A stretch of 64,000 bases of DNA. Origin: Caldisericia bacterium. GTDB lineage: Bacteria > Caldisericota > Caldisericia > JAAYUI01. A model generated the notes under the pieces. It saw only the letters and a list, made by a program, of their open reading frames with translations, did not search any database and was not told the origin of the DNA. Shown one piece after another: positions 44,201-53,175 of this stretch. The stretch's first letter is position 1; each line of letters starts with the position of its first letter. The translations under genes were made by a program, and so were the position numbers. The stretch covers positions 94,292 to 158,291 of the forward strand of contig JAGNLA010000003.1 of assembly GCA_017999835.1 (NCBI GenBank), read 5' to 3'.

Positions 44201-44223
44201 GCCCCTCAAAAAGAGGGGCTTTT
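44201..44223. terminator. Bidirectional intrinsic terminator
   Basis: GCCCCTC (44201-44207) pairs with GAGGGGC (44213-44219) around AAAAA, with A-run and T-run. It closes the lysis cassette and the convergent membrane protein gene. Confidence 0.9.
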
Positions 44224-44240
44224 AAAATTTCAAGTTATTG

Positions 44241-44849
44241 TCAGATTCGTGGCGGGAACATTATTGGGCCATAAATGGCAATGTAGAAAACCCAGACTAA
44301 AACGAAATAGGTGACTTCAAATCCAAGCCACAGCTTTATGGCTGGAATCCATTTACCGGCAACCTCGGTTTTTATCCACCATAGCAGTGCGCCTGAGGCA
44401 GCAGCCATCAGTCCTATGGCAAGCCAGGCCATGCCGTTGAACGGTACGTTGGCATCAAGCACCCTCATCACGTAGTAAGGAAGGTTGAAAAACCATATGT
44501 TTGCAGCGTCCCTTATCGCATTCTCCACGCTAAGCGGCACAAGGACGTTGTCAAATTGTATGATAGCAATTGAGAGTACACCAAAAAGCGCCACACAGCC
44601 GAATATTTTTGGAGCCCTGTTTTTAATTTCTTTGATAAAAATAAACGAAAGTGAATACATTACCCAGAAAGCAAGCCCAAGCATGAACATCCTGTCCATC
44701 CACGGCGAAAAGTCGCTCTTGCCAACCAGGGAAACCGAGCCAAAGACACCCTTTGATGCCAGCCAGAATCCGAATGGCAGCAGTGCCAGAAGCCCCATTA
44801 TGCACATTACGACGATGTCTATTGTTTTTTCGTTTCTTGTGTCTTCCAT
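44241..44849 (-). CDS. Multi-pass membrane protein of unknown function
   Basis: The 202-residue protein has a short charged N-terminus and about five helices (IVVMCIMGLLALLPFGFWL, and a later FNLPYYVMRVL). No family is recognised. It lies between the lysis cassette and the PEGA/TPR operon and is divergent from the GNAT gene. Confidence 0.65.
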   Translation of the reverse strand: MEDTRNEKTIDIVVMCIMGLLALLPFGFWLASKGVFGSVSLVGKSDFSPWMDRMFMLGLAFWVMYSLSFIFIKEIKNRAPKIFGCVALFGVLSIAIIQFDNVLVPLSVENAIRDAANIWFFNLPYYVMRVLDANVPFNGMAWLAIGLMAAASGALLWWIKTEVAGKWIPAIKLWLGFEVTYFVLVWVFYIAIYGPIMFPPRI

Positions 44850-44929
44850 TTCATCGTATTCTATACTTATTGCCTATTTGGGTCAACAATACTTGCTATC
44901 AAGCAGACTTGGTAATATCATTTTCCAAG

Positions 44930-45415
44930 ATGGACATAAAAATAAGTGAACGTTTTGACCTAGAGTTTGATCCTACGTTCCTTGAGGAACGCTGTTCCAT
45001 TAGGACAATGAATATCCCCCAAATTCCGTCAATGAGCGGTCTGATTTCCCATCCGGCATCAAGAAAATGTGACGTATTGTGGCAGATAACAGCAGTTGAC
45101 AAATTGGCCGGTTTTGCTGGAATTTGTGATATCGATTCCAAGAATAGTCATTGCCAGATCCTGTTTGCCTTTCTCGATGATTTGCAAGCCTGCAAAGAAA
45201 CAATATTAAAACTAACCGATCTTGTTTTTGGCAATCTTGGTTTGCGCAAGACTCATTGTCTTGTTCCTGATGGAAATCAGGCGTTGAAAATATTGGAAAA
45301 CCTTGGCTTCATCGCTGAAGCGACGATGAGAAGGCATTGTATAATTCACGGGGAATACACCGATGTCAAATGGCTTGGACTTTTAAGGAGTGAAAGTGGC
45401 AGATACACAGACTAA
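44930..45415 (+). CDS. GNAT family N-acetyltransferase-like protein
   Basis: The 161-residue protein has a RimJ/RimL-like C-terminus: the ALKILENLGFIAEATMRRH segment and the IHGEYTDVKWLGLL strand. The N-terminus begins MDIKISERFDLEF. The acetyl-CoA loop is weakly conserved, so its activity is uncertain. The frame continues upstream to 44753, but that part overlaps a minus-strand gene and lacks the family signature. It overlaps the PEGA gene by 20 bases. Confidence 0.7.
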   Translation: MDIKISERFDLEFDPTFLEERCSIRTMNIPQIPSMSGLISHPASRKCDVLWQITAVDKLAGFAGICDIDSKNSHCQILFAFLDDLQACKETILKLTDLVFGNLGLRKTHCLVPDGNQALKILENLGFIAEATMRRHCIIHGEYTDVKWLGLLRSESGRYTD

Positions 45416-46772
45416 CAAATTTGTCATAATCGGATTAATGTTGTTGATAATCGCGATTAATGCAGTAGCACTCATATATTTTGCCCCTCTGGGCTATTAT
45501 GGCGTCGAGGTCAAGCTTGAAGGCAACACTGACCCAAAGAAAAACGCTGTGATCTATGTTGATGGTCTAAGAGCTTCTGAAGGTGAAGTCTACATGAGCT
45601 TTATTACCCCAAGGGAATACAAGATTGAACTCAAGCACGAAGGTTATGAATCAAAAACCATCGTGGTCAAGGTGAAAAGGTTCAGTATCATCGAAAAACC
45701 GGTTGAAAAATACACTCTTGCCAGACTCTATTCGTTTGACATCAGATCAGATCCGCCTGGAGCGACGATTTATTTGGAAGGTTCTCCTCTTGAGCTGAAG
45801 ACTCCGGCAACACTCAAGGATCTTAAATCTGGCAAACATACAATAAAGCTTGATCTTGAAGGATATCCGCCTATCGGTTACGCCATTGATACTGCCAAGG
45901 ATCCAGTAACAATGAATTTTTCATTCAAGCAGGGCATGTCGGCCACGTTTGAGTCTGAACCTCAGGGCGCAACTGTGCTTATTGATGGCAACGAAATGGG
46001 CATTACTCCATGCAGGATAGACGGACTTGCAGCCAAGGATTACCACCTAGAGTTGGGACTCGAAGGATACAAAACTTACAAGGGTTTTGTCGACATCGGT
46101 CTTGCGGGAGGTCAACTTAAAATCAAACTTGACAAACTGGCCACAATTCCGGTAATTACCGATCCATCTGGTTTGGAAGTGAAGGTTGACGATAAGGTTG
46201 TTGGCAAAACACCTTTGATAACCTACTGCGACATTGGTCAACACATCTATACAATCTCTGGCAAGGACATCAAACTGGATGTTAAAGGTGACCAAACGAT
46301 CTATGAAGTGTTCGGCAAGTTTGAAAAGGAATATATCTTCATTGGTGAGGATGGCTCGGTTCACAAAGTAAAAGGAGCAATTGGAGCTTTTGACCCTGGG
46401 TTGCCAAAAGGCAAGTACACGATTTCGTCAGAAATCGCCGGTGGCAGACTGAGACTGGGCACGGTTGATTGGCAAGGCACTCCTCTGAAGATGCCAAGCA
46501 TTGCGCAGGCAAAGAAAACAACAATCACAGCTTTTGAATCAAACGACATGATATCCCTGGTCATCAAGCCTGCAAACGAAACACAGGACGGTGAGCGGGA
46601 AGAGCTTGGAGCGGGCAAGGTTGAAATTGACATGGCAACGCTCATAGAGAAAGCTGGAATCAGGGATTCTTATATTTTTGAAATTGGTGCAGGCCAGCTC
46701 AAGGTCACGCTGACGCTGTCTAAAGCAGAGATTCTTTCAGGGCTGATGTTTGTTGTCGAGGAGAAGAAATAA
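45396..46772 (+). CDS. PEGA-domain membrane-anchored protein
   Basis: The 458-residue protein has one N-terminal membrane helix (about residues 9-30) and four tandem PEGA domains: VIYVDGLRASEGEVY, ATIYLEGSPLELKTPA, ATVLIDGNEMGITPCR and LEVKVDDKVVGKTPL, each followed by the GYE/GYP turn. PEGA modules are extracytoplasmic and appear in S-layer-like or sensor proteins. GTG 45396 follows AAGGAG with a 5-base gap; an earlier GTG at 45390 lies inside it. Confidence 0.82.
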   Translation: MADTQTNKFVIIGLMLLIIAINAVALIYFAPLGYYGVEVKLEGNTDPKKNAVIYVDGLRASEGEVYMSFITPREYKIELKHEGYESKTIVVKVKRFSIIEKPVEKYTLARLYSFDIRSDPPGATIYLEGSPLELKTPATLKDLKSGKHTIKLDLEGYPPIGYAIDTAKDPVTMNFSFKQGMSATFESEPQGATVLIDGNEMGITPCRIDGLAAKDYHLELGLEGYKTYKGFVDIGLAGGQLKIKLDKLATIPVITDPSGLEVKVDDKVVGKTPLITYCDIGQHIYTISGKDIKLDVKGDQTIYEVFGKFEKEYIFIGEDGSVHKVKGAIGAFDPGLPKGKYTISSEIAGGRLRLGTVDWQGTPLKMPSIAQAKKTTITAFESNDMISLVIKPANETQDGEREELGAGKVEIDMATLIEKAGIRDSYIFEIGAGQLKVTLTLSKAEILSGLMFVVEEKK

Positions 46773-46775
46773 GAA

Positions 46776-47249
46776 ATGAAGAAGTTGATAGTCTTCTTGT
46801 CCATTCTGGCACTTGCATCGTGCGGCAGGGTTCCTGTTGAATTTGTTTCACAAACCAATACCCCTTGGGGTACGATTGGCATGGCTGAAGGTTGGGTAGT
46901 CAAGGAACAATCGGATTATAACATCATCCTTGAAAGTCAGCTTGAAGCCAATACCGAAATTATCATCAGATACGTCAGAATGCCAGATGATCTCGACGGA
47001 TACGCCAAAAGTTTCATCGAGGTGTCAGGCAGGACACTTGACGGCACAGGTGCAATTGAAATCGATGGCAAGGATTACAATTTATATAAAATGACAGCCA
47101 TTGTCGGTGGGACCAATGTTTCAGAACTATTAGCGCTGGTGCCTTACCAGGGCAAGTTGTTGGCAATCGATGCAACGTGGAGAGCCAACTCAGTTTTGGC
47201 AGACATACCGGAAGGAATGGTAAAAAGCATAAAATTCGGAGGGAACTAA
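46776..47249 (+). CDS. Small lipoprotein
   Basis: The 157-residue protein has a lipoprotein signal (MKKLIVFLSILALASCGR). The mature part resembles small PsbP-like or DUF1795-like folds (WGTIGMAEGWVVKEQ, IRYVRMPDDLDGYAKSFIE), but the match is weak. It lies 3 bases after the PEGA gene and overlaps the TPR gene by one base (TAATG). Confidence 0.7.
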   Translation: MKKLIVFLSILALASCGRVPVEFVSQTNTPWGTIGMAEGWVVKEQSDYNIILESQLEANTEIIIRYVRMPDDLDGYAKSFIEVSGRTLDGTGAIEIDGKDYNLYKMTAIVGGTNVSELLALVPYQGKLLAIDATWRANSVLADIPEGMVKSIKFGGN

Positions 47250-48652
47250 TGGATCAGACGGTCTCGATGTCACCGGAAGACACCCAAAGGGTGGAATCGG
47301 CTCTTTCAACGGCTGTTTCGCTGTACAAAGCAGGTAACCTCGAATCTGCAAGGAATGCTCTGGTTTCTTGTCTGCCGGCCATTGGAAAGGTCAGCGCAAA
47401 ACTTGGAACCGAAGTTATGCAAAAGATTGTTGCAATCGATTTTGACATGGCACAAAAAGGTTTTCTTGTTTCTGACCTAAAAAGCCTGGCTTCCTTTCTT
47501 GTTTCCATCAATGCCCATGAAAAGGCCGTCTCGGCCTTGCAAACCGCACTAGGGGTCAACCCTGATGAACCGGAGATCGGTTTTCTGCTTGCTAAAACCG
47601 TTATCGATGGTGGCGATTTGCCGATGGGCATGCCCATGCTGCGCAAGGTTGTGGAGGCTGAATCGGAAAATAACCAAGCGCTTGAGCTATTCATAAAATC
47701 TTCATTAAAGCATAGACCAGAACAGGCCCTGCCTTATGTTCAGAAGTATTTGAACATCAACAGTGAGAACCCTGACGCATATTCGGATGCCGCGGGCATT
47801 TTTGAACAACTTGGCCTGACAACCGAAGCAGTCAACACCAGACAGAAGGCAGTTGAGAAATATAAAGATCCAGTTGAGCTGAAAAATTTCCTGTTGTTAT
47901 CCTCAAACAAATACCCCAATGAACCGTTTTTCCAGGGCAAACTCCTGGAGCTTGCTATTGTCGAAAACAATGTCGACGGAATAGACGGCCATTTGACACA
48001 GCTTGTCAGAATAATGAAAAGCAAAGAAGACTGGCGCTCAGCTTTGGGTTTTATTGAATTGAGACTTATTGTCGATCCAAGGTCGAGATCGCTTCGGGAT
48101 GAGGCAGACCAGATAAGAAAAAACCTTGGTTATGGCAAGTCGCCGGTAGTTTTTGACGACATTGAGGAAAACCTTGGCGCTTGCAAAAGAAAACTGCTTT
48201 TTATGGATTGGACAGGCTTCTTTGCAGATCTCACCCAGAGAATTCAAACCGCTATTGATGACCAGGATAAGCCACAATTGCTTTGGTTGAGGAAGGAATG
48301 GCTCAAGGTTGAAACACTGAAGCAGCTGCTTGCCAATAGAATGGATGGCACCCACAAGATGCCTGACGAACTGTGGGCACAGCTTTTGAGCCACAAAAAC
48401 GGTGTCGATGACATGAAGGCAATCTACAAAAAATATCCAAATCAGATAAATGTTGTTAAAAGATTGCTTGAAAAGCTTGGCGACGACCGGTTTTCCGTTA
48501 ACTCTGTCTGGCTCGACGTAACCATAAACGCCTCGCAAAAGGGCGACTGGGAGATGGTGAATGCGTGTATCTCTCTGCTTGCCTCAACAAATGAAACACT
48601 TGCTCCATATATTGGCAGGCTCAAGCCAGTCATATCTGAAACCTTGAGGTGA
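47249..48652 (+). CDS. TPR-repeat protein
   Basis: The 467-residue protein is helical, with tetratricopeptide-like repeats through about residues 10-250 (AVSLYKAGNLESARNALVS, KAVSALQTALGVNPDEPE, LGLTTEAVNTRQKAVEKY). No signal peptide or membrane helix is seen, so it is cytoplasmic. GGAGGG precedes the ATG, which overlaps the lipoprotein stop. It may act as a scaffold for the neighbouring membrane proteins. Confidence 0.75.
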   Translation: MDQTVSMSPEDTQRVESALSTAVSLYKAGNLESARNALVSCLPAIGKVSAKLGTEVMQKIVAIDFDMAQKGFLVSDLKSLASFLVSINAHEKAVSALQTALGVNPDEPEIGFLLAKTVIDGGDLPMGMPMLRKVVEAESENNQALELFIKSSLKHRPEQALPYVQKYLNINSENPDAYSDAAGIFEQLGLTTEAVNTRQKAVEKYKDPVELKNFLLLSSNKYPNEPFFQGKLLELAIVENNVDGIDGHLTQLVRIMKSKEDWRSALGFIELRLIVDPRSRSLRDEADQIRKNLGYGKSPVVFDDIEENLGACKRKLLFMDWTGFFADLTQRIQTAIDDQDKPQLLWLRKEWLKVETLKQLLANRMDGTHKMPDELWAQLLSHKNGVDDMKAIYKKYPNQINVVKRLLEKLGDDRFSVNSVWLDVTINASQKGDWEMVNACISLLASTNETLAPYIGRLKPVISETLR

Positions 48653-48660
48653 TATAAGCC

Positions 48661-48759
48661 ATGGATTTCTGGATAGCATTGTCGATGATTCTCGCTGTTG
48701 GTTTTTCGGTCTTCGGACTCGTGTATTCAATAAAAAATTGGAATAACAAAAATGAATGA
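48661..48759 (+). CDS. Small accessory membrane peptide of the symporter
   Basis: A 32-residue ORF reads MDFWIALSMILAVGFSVFGL followed by VYSIKNWNNKNE. It is one hydrophobic helix with a short polar tail. Its TGA lies inside the symporter start region, overlapping by 8 bases (AATGAATGA). Similar short peptides upstream of sodium:solute symporters are known as symporter small accessory proteins, so this is a good match by size and place. Confidence 0.7.
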   Translation: MDFWIALSMILAVGFSVFGLVYSIKNWNNKNE

Positions 48760-50314
48760 ACCATTGAATCTCTGGATTTTCATCCCCATGGCTGCGGCCT
48801 TCCTTGGTCTTTTGATGTATCTGGTCTGGCTTGGTTACAAAAAAACCAAATCCGAAGAGGATTATCTGGTTGCGGGCAGGCAGGTTTCGCCATGGCTTAT
48901 GGCCATATCCTACAGCTCGGTTTTTATTTCGTCTGCATCGATAATGGGTTTTGGCGGTAACGGTTCAAAGTTTGGTCTTGGCATGTTCTGGATCGTCACA
49001 ATCAATCTTGGTCTTGGCCTGCTGTTGGCGTATCTTGTTTTTGGTCCAAGGATAAGAAAACTTGGACTCAAGCTGAATGCCCAGACCATGCCCGAACTTT
49101 TGGGCAGACGGTTCAACTCAAAATTCATCCAGGTTTTTGCCGGTTCAGTTACATTTATGTTCATGCCGATCTATGCTGGCGCGGTGCTGGTTGGTGTTGC
49201 CAGACTGATGGAGATGACCCTTGGTGTCAACTTCATGTGGGCGATCCTGTTTTATTCAGTTTTTATCGCATTATATGTTGTTGTGGGCGGTCTCAAGGGC
49301 ATGGTTTATGCTGACGCAGCGCTTGGGATTTTAAAATTTACAGGCATGGCAATCCTTGGCGTCATGATGTTTGTCCAGGCAGGATCGTTTGCCTCGATAT
49401 CGAATCTGGCGTCTGTCCCTGTCTCCCAGAATTTGATGTCCAACGGTGTTGTTGGTTTTACCAAGATGCCTGAAACATTCTCAAATTTCTGGTGGTTGCT
49501 TGTGACGTCAATCCTTGGCGGCGTGGCTTTCGGTGTACTTGCTCAACCCCAGTTGTCAGTTAGATTCATGACGCTCAAGTCGAACCTGGACATCAAAAGA
49601 GCCATCGGTTTCAGCGCTGTTTTCATCCTTGTTGCCAATGGTGCCGGAATTCTTGCCGGAGCGTTTTCTAACGTCATGACAATGAATGTTGCAGGTAAGG
49701 TGACTTTTGAGGCCGTAAACAACAACGCCGACAAGGTCATACCGTTTGTTTTGACTATGCTCAAAGTGCCGTGGTTTGAGTATCTGATGCTTTTTACTTT
49801 AATGACCGCCTCAATATCTGCTGTCAACGCCCTGACCCACACCATGTCAACGTCTCTTGGACACGACATAATTGAATCATTTAGGAAAAGAAACGGTGGA
49901 TCGGTAACTTTGATCAGAATTTGTGCCGTCATCTCCCTAATTTTCATTGTGGTTGTCGCCATAAACCTTCCGACCGACATTATCCCTATAGCAACGTCCA
50001 TCTTTTTTGGCATTGCTGGCGCAACATTCCTGCCAGCCATCATTGGAGCAATATTTTGGAAGAGAACAACCAGAGCAGCTGTTATTTCATCAATGGTTAC
50101 AGGCTTTTCTGCCATCATCTTCCTGTTTTTGTTTGTTCACCAGAGAGAATCGGAAGGGTTGGGCATTTGTAAGATGATAACCGGTCAACCATGTCTGGCC
50201 GAAGGTTCATGGCTAAGATCGCTTGACCCGTCATTTATCGCTGTACCGCTATCAATAATTGTGCTTGTGGTCGTAACGTTGCTAACAAGGAAAACCAATG
50301 AAGAGAATATTTAG
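48752..50314 (+). CDS. Sodium:solute symporter family protein
   Basis: The 520-residue protein has about 13 helices and SSS-family signatures: EDYLVAGRQVSPWLMAISY, FISSASIMGFGG, and LTHTMSTSLGHDI. The substrate is not obvious; sugar, panto-thenate-like or organic acid members share the pattern. Na+ site serines/threonines are in the first and eighth helices. The 3' end overlaps the next lipoprotein by 17 bases, so it belongs to the operon that runs from the PEGA gene. Confidence 0.9.
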   Translation: MNEPLNLWIFIPMAAAFLGLLMYLVWLGYKKTKSEEDYLVAGRQVSPWLMAISYSSVFISSASIMGFGGNGSKFGLGMFWIVTINLGLGLLLAYLVFGPRIRKLGLKLNAQTMPELLGRRFNSKFIQVFAGSVTFMFMPIYAGAVLVGVARLMEMTLGVNFMWAILFYSVFIALYVVVGGLKGMVYADAALGILKFTGMAILGVMMFVQAGSFASISNLASVPVSQNLMSNGVVGFTKMPETFSNFWWLLVTSILGGVAFGVLAQPQLSVRFMTLKSNLDIKRAIGFSAVFILVANGAGILAGAFSNVMTMNVAGKVTFEAVNNNADKVIPFVLTMLKVPWFEYLMLFTLMTASISAVNALTHTMSTSLGHDIIESFRKRNGGSVTLIRICAVISLIFIVVVAINLPTDIIPIATSIFFGIAGATFLPAIIGAIFWKRTTRAAVISSMVTGFSAIIFLFLFVHQRESEGLGICKMITGQPCLAEGSWLRSLDPSFIAVPLSIIVLVVVTLLTRKTNEENI

Positions 50315-50744
50315 CATTCTGGTCTGTGCATTGATTTTATGTTCGTGTTCAGGCGGTCTGCCTGAACAGGCTATGGATTTTGTTGGTCAATACAACGCCA
50401 AACTCACAACCGACACGCCTGTGGCTCTTACCTTCTGGTCGACTGATGTTTTCAAAACGGATGAAATAAGCGCCAACATTGATTTACAACTGAGAGACTT
50501 TGGTCCAGATCCTACGAAGGCCAGATTTGAAATCCTTGGTGCAAAGACTTATAAAACATGGGTTTTTTCTGGGACAATCTTCAAGGATGTCGTTGAGGTC
50601 GAAACCAAGGTAGTTGTTCCGTCGATACCTCAAAAAGGAGATTTAATCCAAAACCAGACCAGGGTTTTTAGACAGTTGACCTATGTAATTAGCGTTGAAG
50701 GTTCGCTTAAAATTCTGGAGAGCCAGATGAGGGAGATGAAGTGA
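50298..50744 (+). CDS. Small lipoprotein
   Basis: The 148-residue protein has a lipoprotein signal (MKRIFSILVCALILCSCSGG). The mature region is predicted beta-rich. There is no recognised domain. Start overlaps the symporter 3' end; its stop overlaps the next GTG (GTGA). Confidence 0.7.
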   Translation: MKRIFSILVCALILCSCSGGLPEQAMDFVGQYNAKLTTDTPVALTFWSTDVFKTDEISANIDLQLRDFGPDPTKARFEILGAKTYKTWVFSGTIFKDVVEVETKVVVPSIPQKGDLIQNQTRVFRQLTYVISVEGSLKILESQMREMK

Positions 50745-51658
50745 AGAGATTTGGTTTTATATGCATTGCAATGATTTTGCTCTGCTCATGTGGTTCAGGG
50801 ATAGATACCGAGATTCCATGGAATGACGTTAAGGGCGAAGTCTGCCGCGTTTATTCGCAATATCTGGATGCCATGGCTGCTGGCAACATCAATGAAATGT
50901 TCAAATATGAAGACCAACTGTTGTGGCCATCCCTCAAGCTTGACCAGTATGGACAGCTTCGCTCACTCCACAAGGAATTCAGAACCTTGCTAGAAAAGTC
51001 GAAGGTTGTTTTCACCGAGTGCACCAACCAAAAAGAGTGGGGCATTTACGGCAGAAAGTATGACACGGCCTACATGTTCACCTTCAAGGTTGAACCACCT
51101 GCCGACGTAACAGAACAAGAACAGATTTATGCTGATCTTTTTAAAAACAACACATATACAACAGCTGGAGTTGTCATCAATGACCACTGGAAGTTTGTAC
51201 CAGTCTTTGGCCCCGAGATCTTTGAGATTGATCAGGCAACCAAGGCTTACAAAGAATATATTGACGCTGTCAGCAAAAAGGACTTCAACAGAATTTATAA
51301 TTTCACGCCCGAAGAGATGAGGATAGGCATTGAGCCAACAGATATCGAAAAAGAGTGGCAAGCTCAGGGTTCACAGCTACAAGATGTGATAAAATTCGGC
51401 AACCCTAGCCCCATGATTGGAAAGATAACCTTCAATCCATCTTTTGGAAAATACACATATGACTGGGGCGTGCTTCTCGACGTTGCCACGGACATTGACA
51501 ATGTTTCAGCGAACATAAAAAACCCAGACAAACAAACCAGTTTAATCATCGAGGATTACAAACAGGGGAACACGTCGGTGCTTATGGTCTTCGAGGACAG
51601 CTGGAAACCGATAACCATCAATCCTTTGTTTGGCGCGCCTGGTCAGGAACAGCAATAA
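50741..51658 (+). CDS. Lipoprotein with NTF2-like repeats
   Basis: The 305-residue protein has a lipoprotein signal (MKRFGFICIAMILLCSCG). Two repeat halves, about residues 30-140 and 170-290, each start YSQYLDAMAAGNINEMFKYE and YKEYIDAVSKKDFNRIYNFT, which look like NTF2/SnoaL-type folds. GTG 50741 is used. It ends 2 bases before the convergent methyltransferase gene, with no terminator. Confidence 0.7.
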   Translation: MKRFGFICIAMILLCSCGSGIDTEIPWNDVKGEVCRVYSQYLDAMAAGNINEMFKYEDQLLWPSLKLDQYGQLRSLHKEFRTLLEKSKVVFTECTNQKEWGIYGRKYDTAYMFTFKVEPPADVTEQEQIYADLFKNNTYTTAGVVINDHWKFVPVFGPEIFEIDQATKAYKEYIDAVSKKDFNRIYNFTPEEMRIGIEPTDIEKEWQAQGSQLQDVIKFGNPSPMIGKITFNPSFGKYTYDWGVLLDVATDIDNVSANIKNPDKQTSLIIEDYKQGNTSVLMVFEDSWKPITINPLFGAPGQEQQ

Positions 51659-51660
51659 GA

Positions 51661-52326
51661 TTACTTTCTGGCAATTATTGTCATTACGAATGGGTTTGAA
51701 CTGATTTTAAAACCAGTAAAAGTTGATTTGTCCATGATTTCTTTGCTCTCGTTAACCGTCAGTGCTGCTTGAAATGAGCCGAAGGGTTCGTTTGCAAAGC
51801 GCAGTGGTTTTGGTACGATGTGTCGGGTTAGAAATTTGATTACACCCCAGACAAAACCATTGCAATCACGTCTTGCATCGGCTACAATCATCAGCCCGTT
51901 GGGTTTGAGAACTCTCTGAAATTCTGAAATGGCTCTGTCTGGTTGTGGAAAGTGATGAAAAGCCAGCGTCGAAGTGACGATATCAAACGAGTTGTCAGCA
52001 AACGGAAGGTTCTGTGCGTCACCGACAACAACATTTACTTTCGGAGAGAGATTGTTTTTGGCATGATAGACCATTCTCTCTGACAGATCGCAACCCACGA
52101 AATCTATGTTTTTGAAGGTTTTGACCAGATCCTTCAGAAACCATCCAGGTCCGCAACCGACATCGAGTAGCTTGCCTTCAGTCGCGCCTTCTTTTTTAAG
52201 TGCTTTTATAACACTGCTGCGAAGCAGCTTGAATTGCGGCATTCTGCTGAACTGTGAAAACTTGTCGGCAAGCAGATTGTCGTCTATTGCCTCGATTTCA
52301 AGAATTCGCTTTGGGGTGTTTCTTAT
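51661..52326 (-). CDS. Class I SAM-dependent methyltransferase (UbiE-like), start unclear
   Basis: The conserved part, GKLLDVGCGPGWFLKDLVK, VGCDLSERMVYHAK and VVGDAQNLPFADNSFDIVTS, is a Methyltransf_11/UbiE-type enzyme of unknown target. The open frame reaches a TTG at 52515, but from there to 52242 it has no ATG or GTG, and that span also encodes a small ORF in another frame with a good ribosome binding site. The coordinates given begin at the ATA after that ORF's end; the true start may be by reinitiation, a rare codon or frameshifting. Confidence 0.75.
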   Translation of the reverse strand: MRNTPKRILEIEAIDDNLLADKFSQFSRMPQFKLLRSSVIKALKKEGATEGKLLDVGCGPGWFLKDLVKTFKNIDFVGCDLSERMVYHAKNNLSPKVNVVVGDAQNLPFADNSFDIVTSTLAFHHFPQPDRAISEFQRVLKPNGLMIVADARRDCNGFVWGVIKFLTRHIVPKPLRFANEPFGSFQAALTVNESKEIMDKSTFTGFKISSNPFVMTIIARK

Positions 52327-52469
52327 TTTGACAACCCCAGCTCTTTCATTTTTGCCAGAACTTCGGCCGTCGATGCCTTGAGTCTGAGCGCTATCTCCTC
52401 TGGCTTTACGCCCTCTTTTGCAAGTTTCTTCAGTTTTTCCTTGTCGCCCGGTGTCCAGTTTTTTGACAT
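52323..52469 (-). CDS. Small helix-turn-helix-like ORF
   Basis: A 48-residue ORF, beginning MSKNWTPGDKEKLKKLAKEG and ending KELGLSK, has the WTPGDKEKLKKL...PEEIALRLK pattern of SANT/Myb-like HTH folds. AAGGAGG lies 4 bases before its ATG at 52469, the only strong start in the region. It shares almost all its length with the methyltransferase frame, which is shifted by one base, and ends exactly where similarity of that enzyme begins. Confidence 0.6.
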   Translation of the reverse strand: MSKNWTPGDKEKLKKLAKEGVKPEEIALRLKASTAEVLAKMKELGLSK

Positions 52470-52522
52470 TTCGCCTCCTTATTCCATTATGAATAATACC
52501 CCTTCTGTCAAGCAATAAAAAA

Positions 52523-52542
52523 GCCCCGGCAACACCCGGGGC
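52523..52542 (-). terminator. Intrinsic terminator after the 181-residue lipoprotein
   Basis: Minus strand: GCCCCGG (52542-52536) pairs with CCGGGGC (52529-52523), loop GTGTTG, then TTTTTT. It lies between the lipoprotein stop (52566) and the small HTH-like ORF. Confidence 0.9.
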
Positions 52543-52565
52543 CTGTTTTGTTTCTTTAAGAAAAC

Positions 52566-53111
52566 TTATTTGCCAAGGTCTTCCAGTTTGACAGCCTTGA
52601 ACTTTAGGGTGTTGAGTGTTTTGATGACTGTCGGGTCAGTTTCGTCTGTTCCCTGGATGGTCACTGTTTCAAGGATTTCACCCTTCTGTGTGATCAGTTG
52701 AATGTTTGTGTAGCCAGCGTTGACGTATACTGTTTTCCAATATTCGTTTTCGCCGTAGGTGACCTTTTCTGCTGGTGTTGGCTTCATGTCTGGATAGTCT
52801 TTAATGAATTTTTCTGTCTGTTTCTGTGGGTCCGTGGTGTTCTGCCATTCGAACTTCATCATGATAAACTTTGTGTATGTCTGGTTTGAAATGGATACAA
52901 AAATATCGTTCTTTGCATCTGGAACAAAATTCCACCCATCAAATGTTTCTCCACTTACATACTTGTGATCAAACATGGTTCCTCCTGTTTGTTCCTGTTG
53001 TTGCTCTGCCCCATTTTCCTGGGTTGGCTGAGCGGAGTTGTCAGAGTTGCCGCATGCAACAAAAGATAACGATACGCAAATGCACATAACCAAAACTAAT
53101 ATTCTTTTCAT
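52566..53111 (-). CDS. Lipoprotein of unknown function
   Basis: The 181-residue protein has a lipoprotein signal (MKRILVLVMCICVSLSFVACGN), a Gln/Glu-rich linker, and a compact domain with WNFVPDAKNDIFVSIS. AGGAGG precedes the ATG. It seems to be monocistronic, since a hairpin follows it. No family is recognised. Confidence 0.7.
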   Translation of the reverse strand: MKRILVLVMCICVSLSFVACGNSDNSAQPTQENGAEQQQEQTGGTMFDHKYVSGETFDGWNFVPDAKNDIFVSISNQTYTKFIMMKFEWQNTTDPQKQTEKFIKDYPDMKPTPAEKVTYGENEYWKTVYVNAGYTNIQLITQKGEILETVTIQGTDETDPTVIKTLNTLKFKAVKLEDLGK

Positions 53112-53175
53112 TGAACCTCCTATTTAACAATTGTCACTTTGACAGGAGAAGATTGTAATTGGAAGATAGTTAAAT

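Noticed and set aside
44753-44929. N-terminal extension of the GNAT gene
   Set aside because: It is antisense to a membrane protein gene and reads as low-complexity residues; ATG 44930 gives a normal GNAT length.
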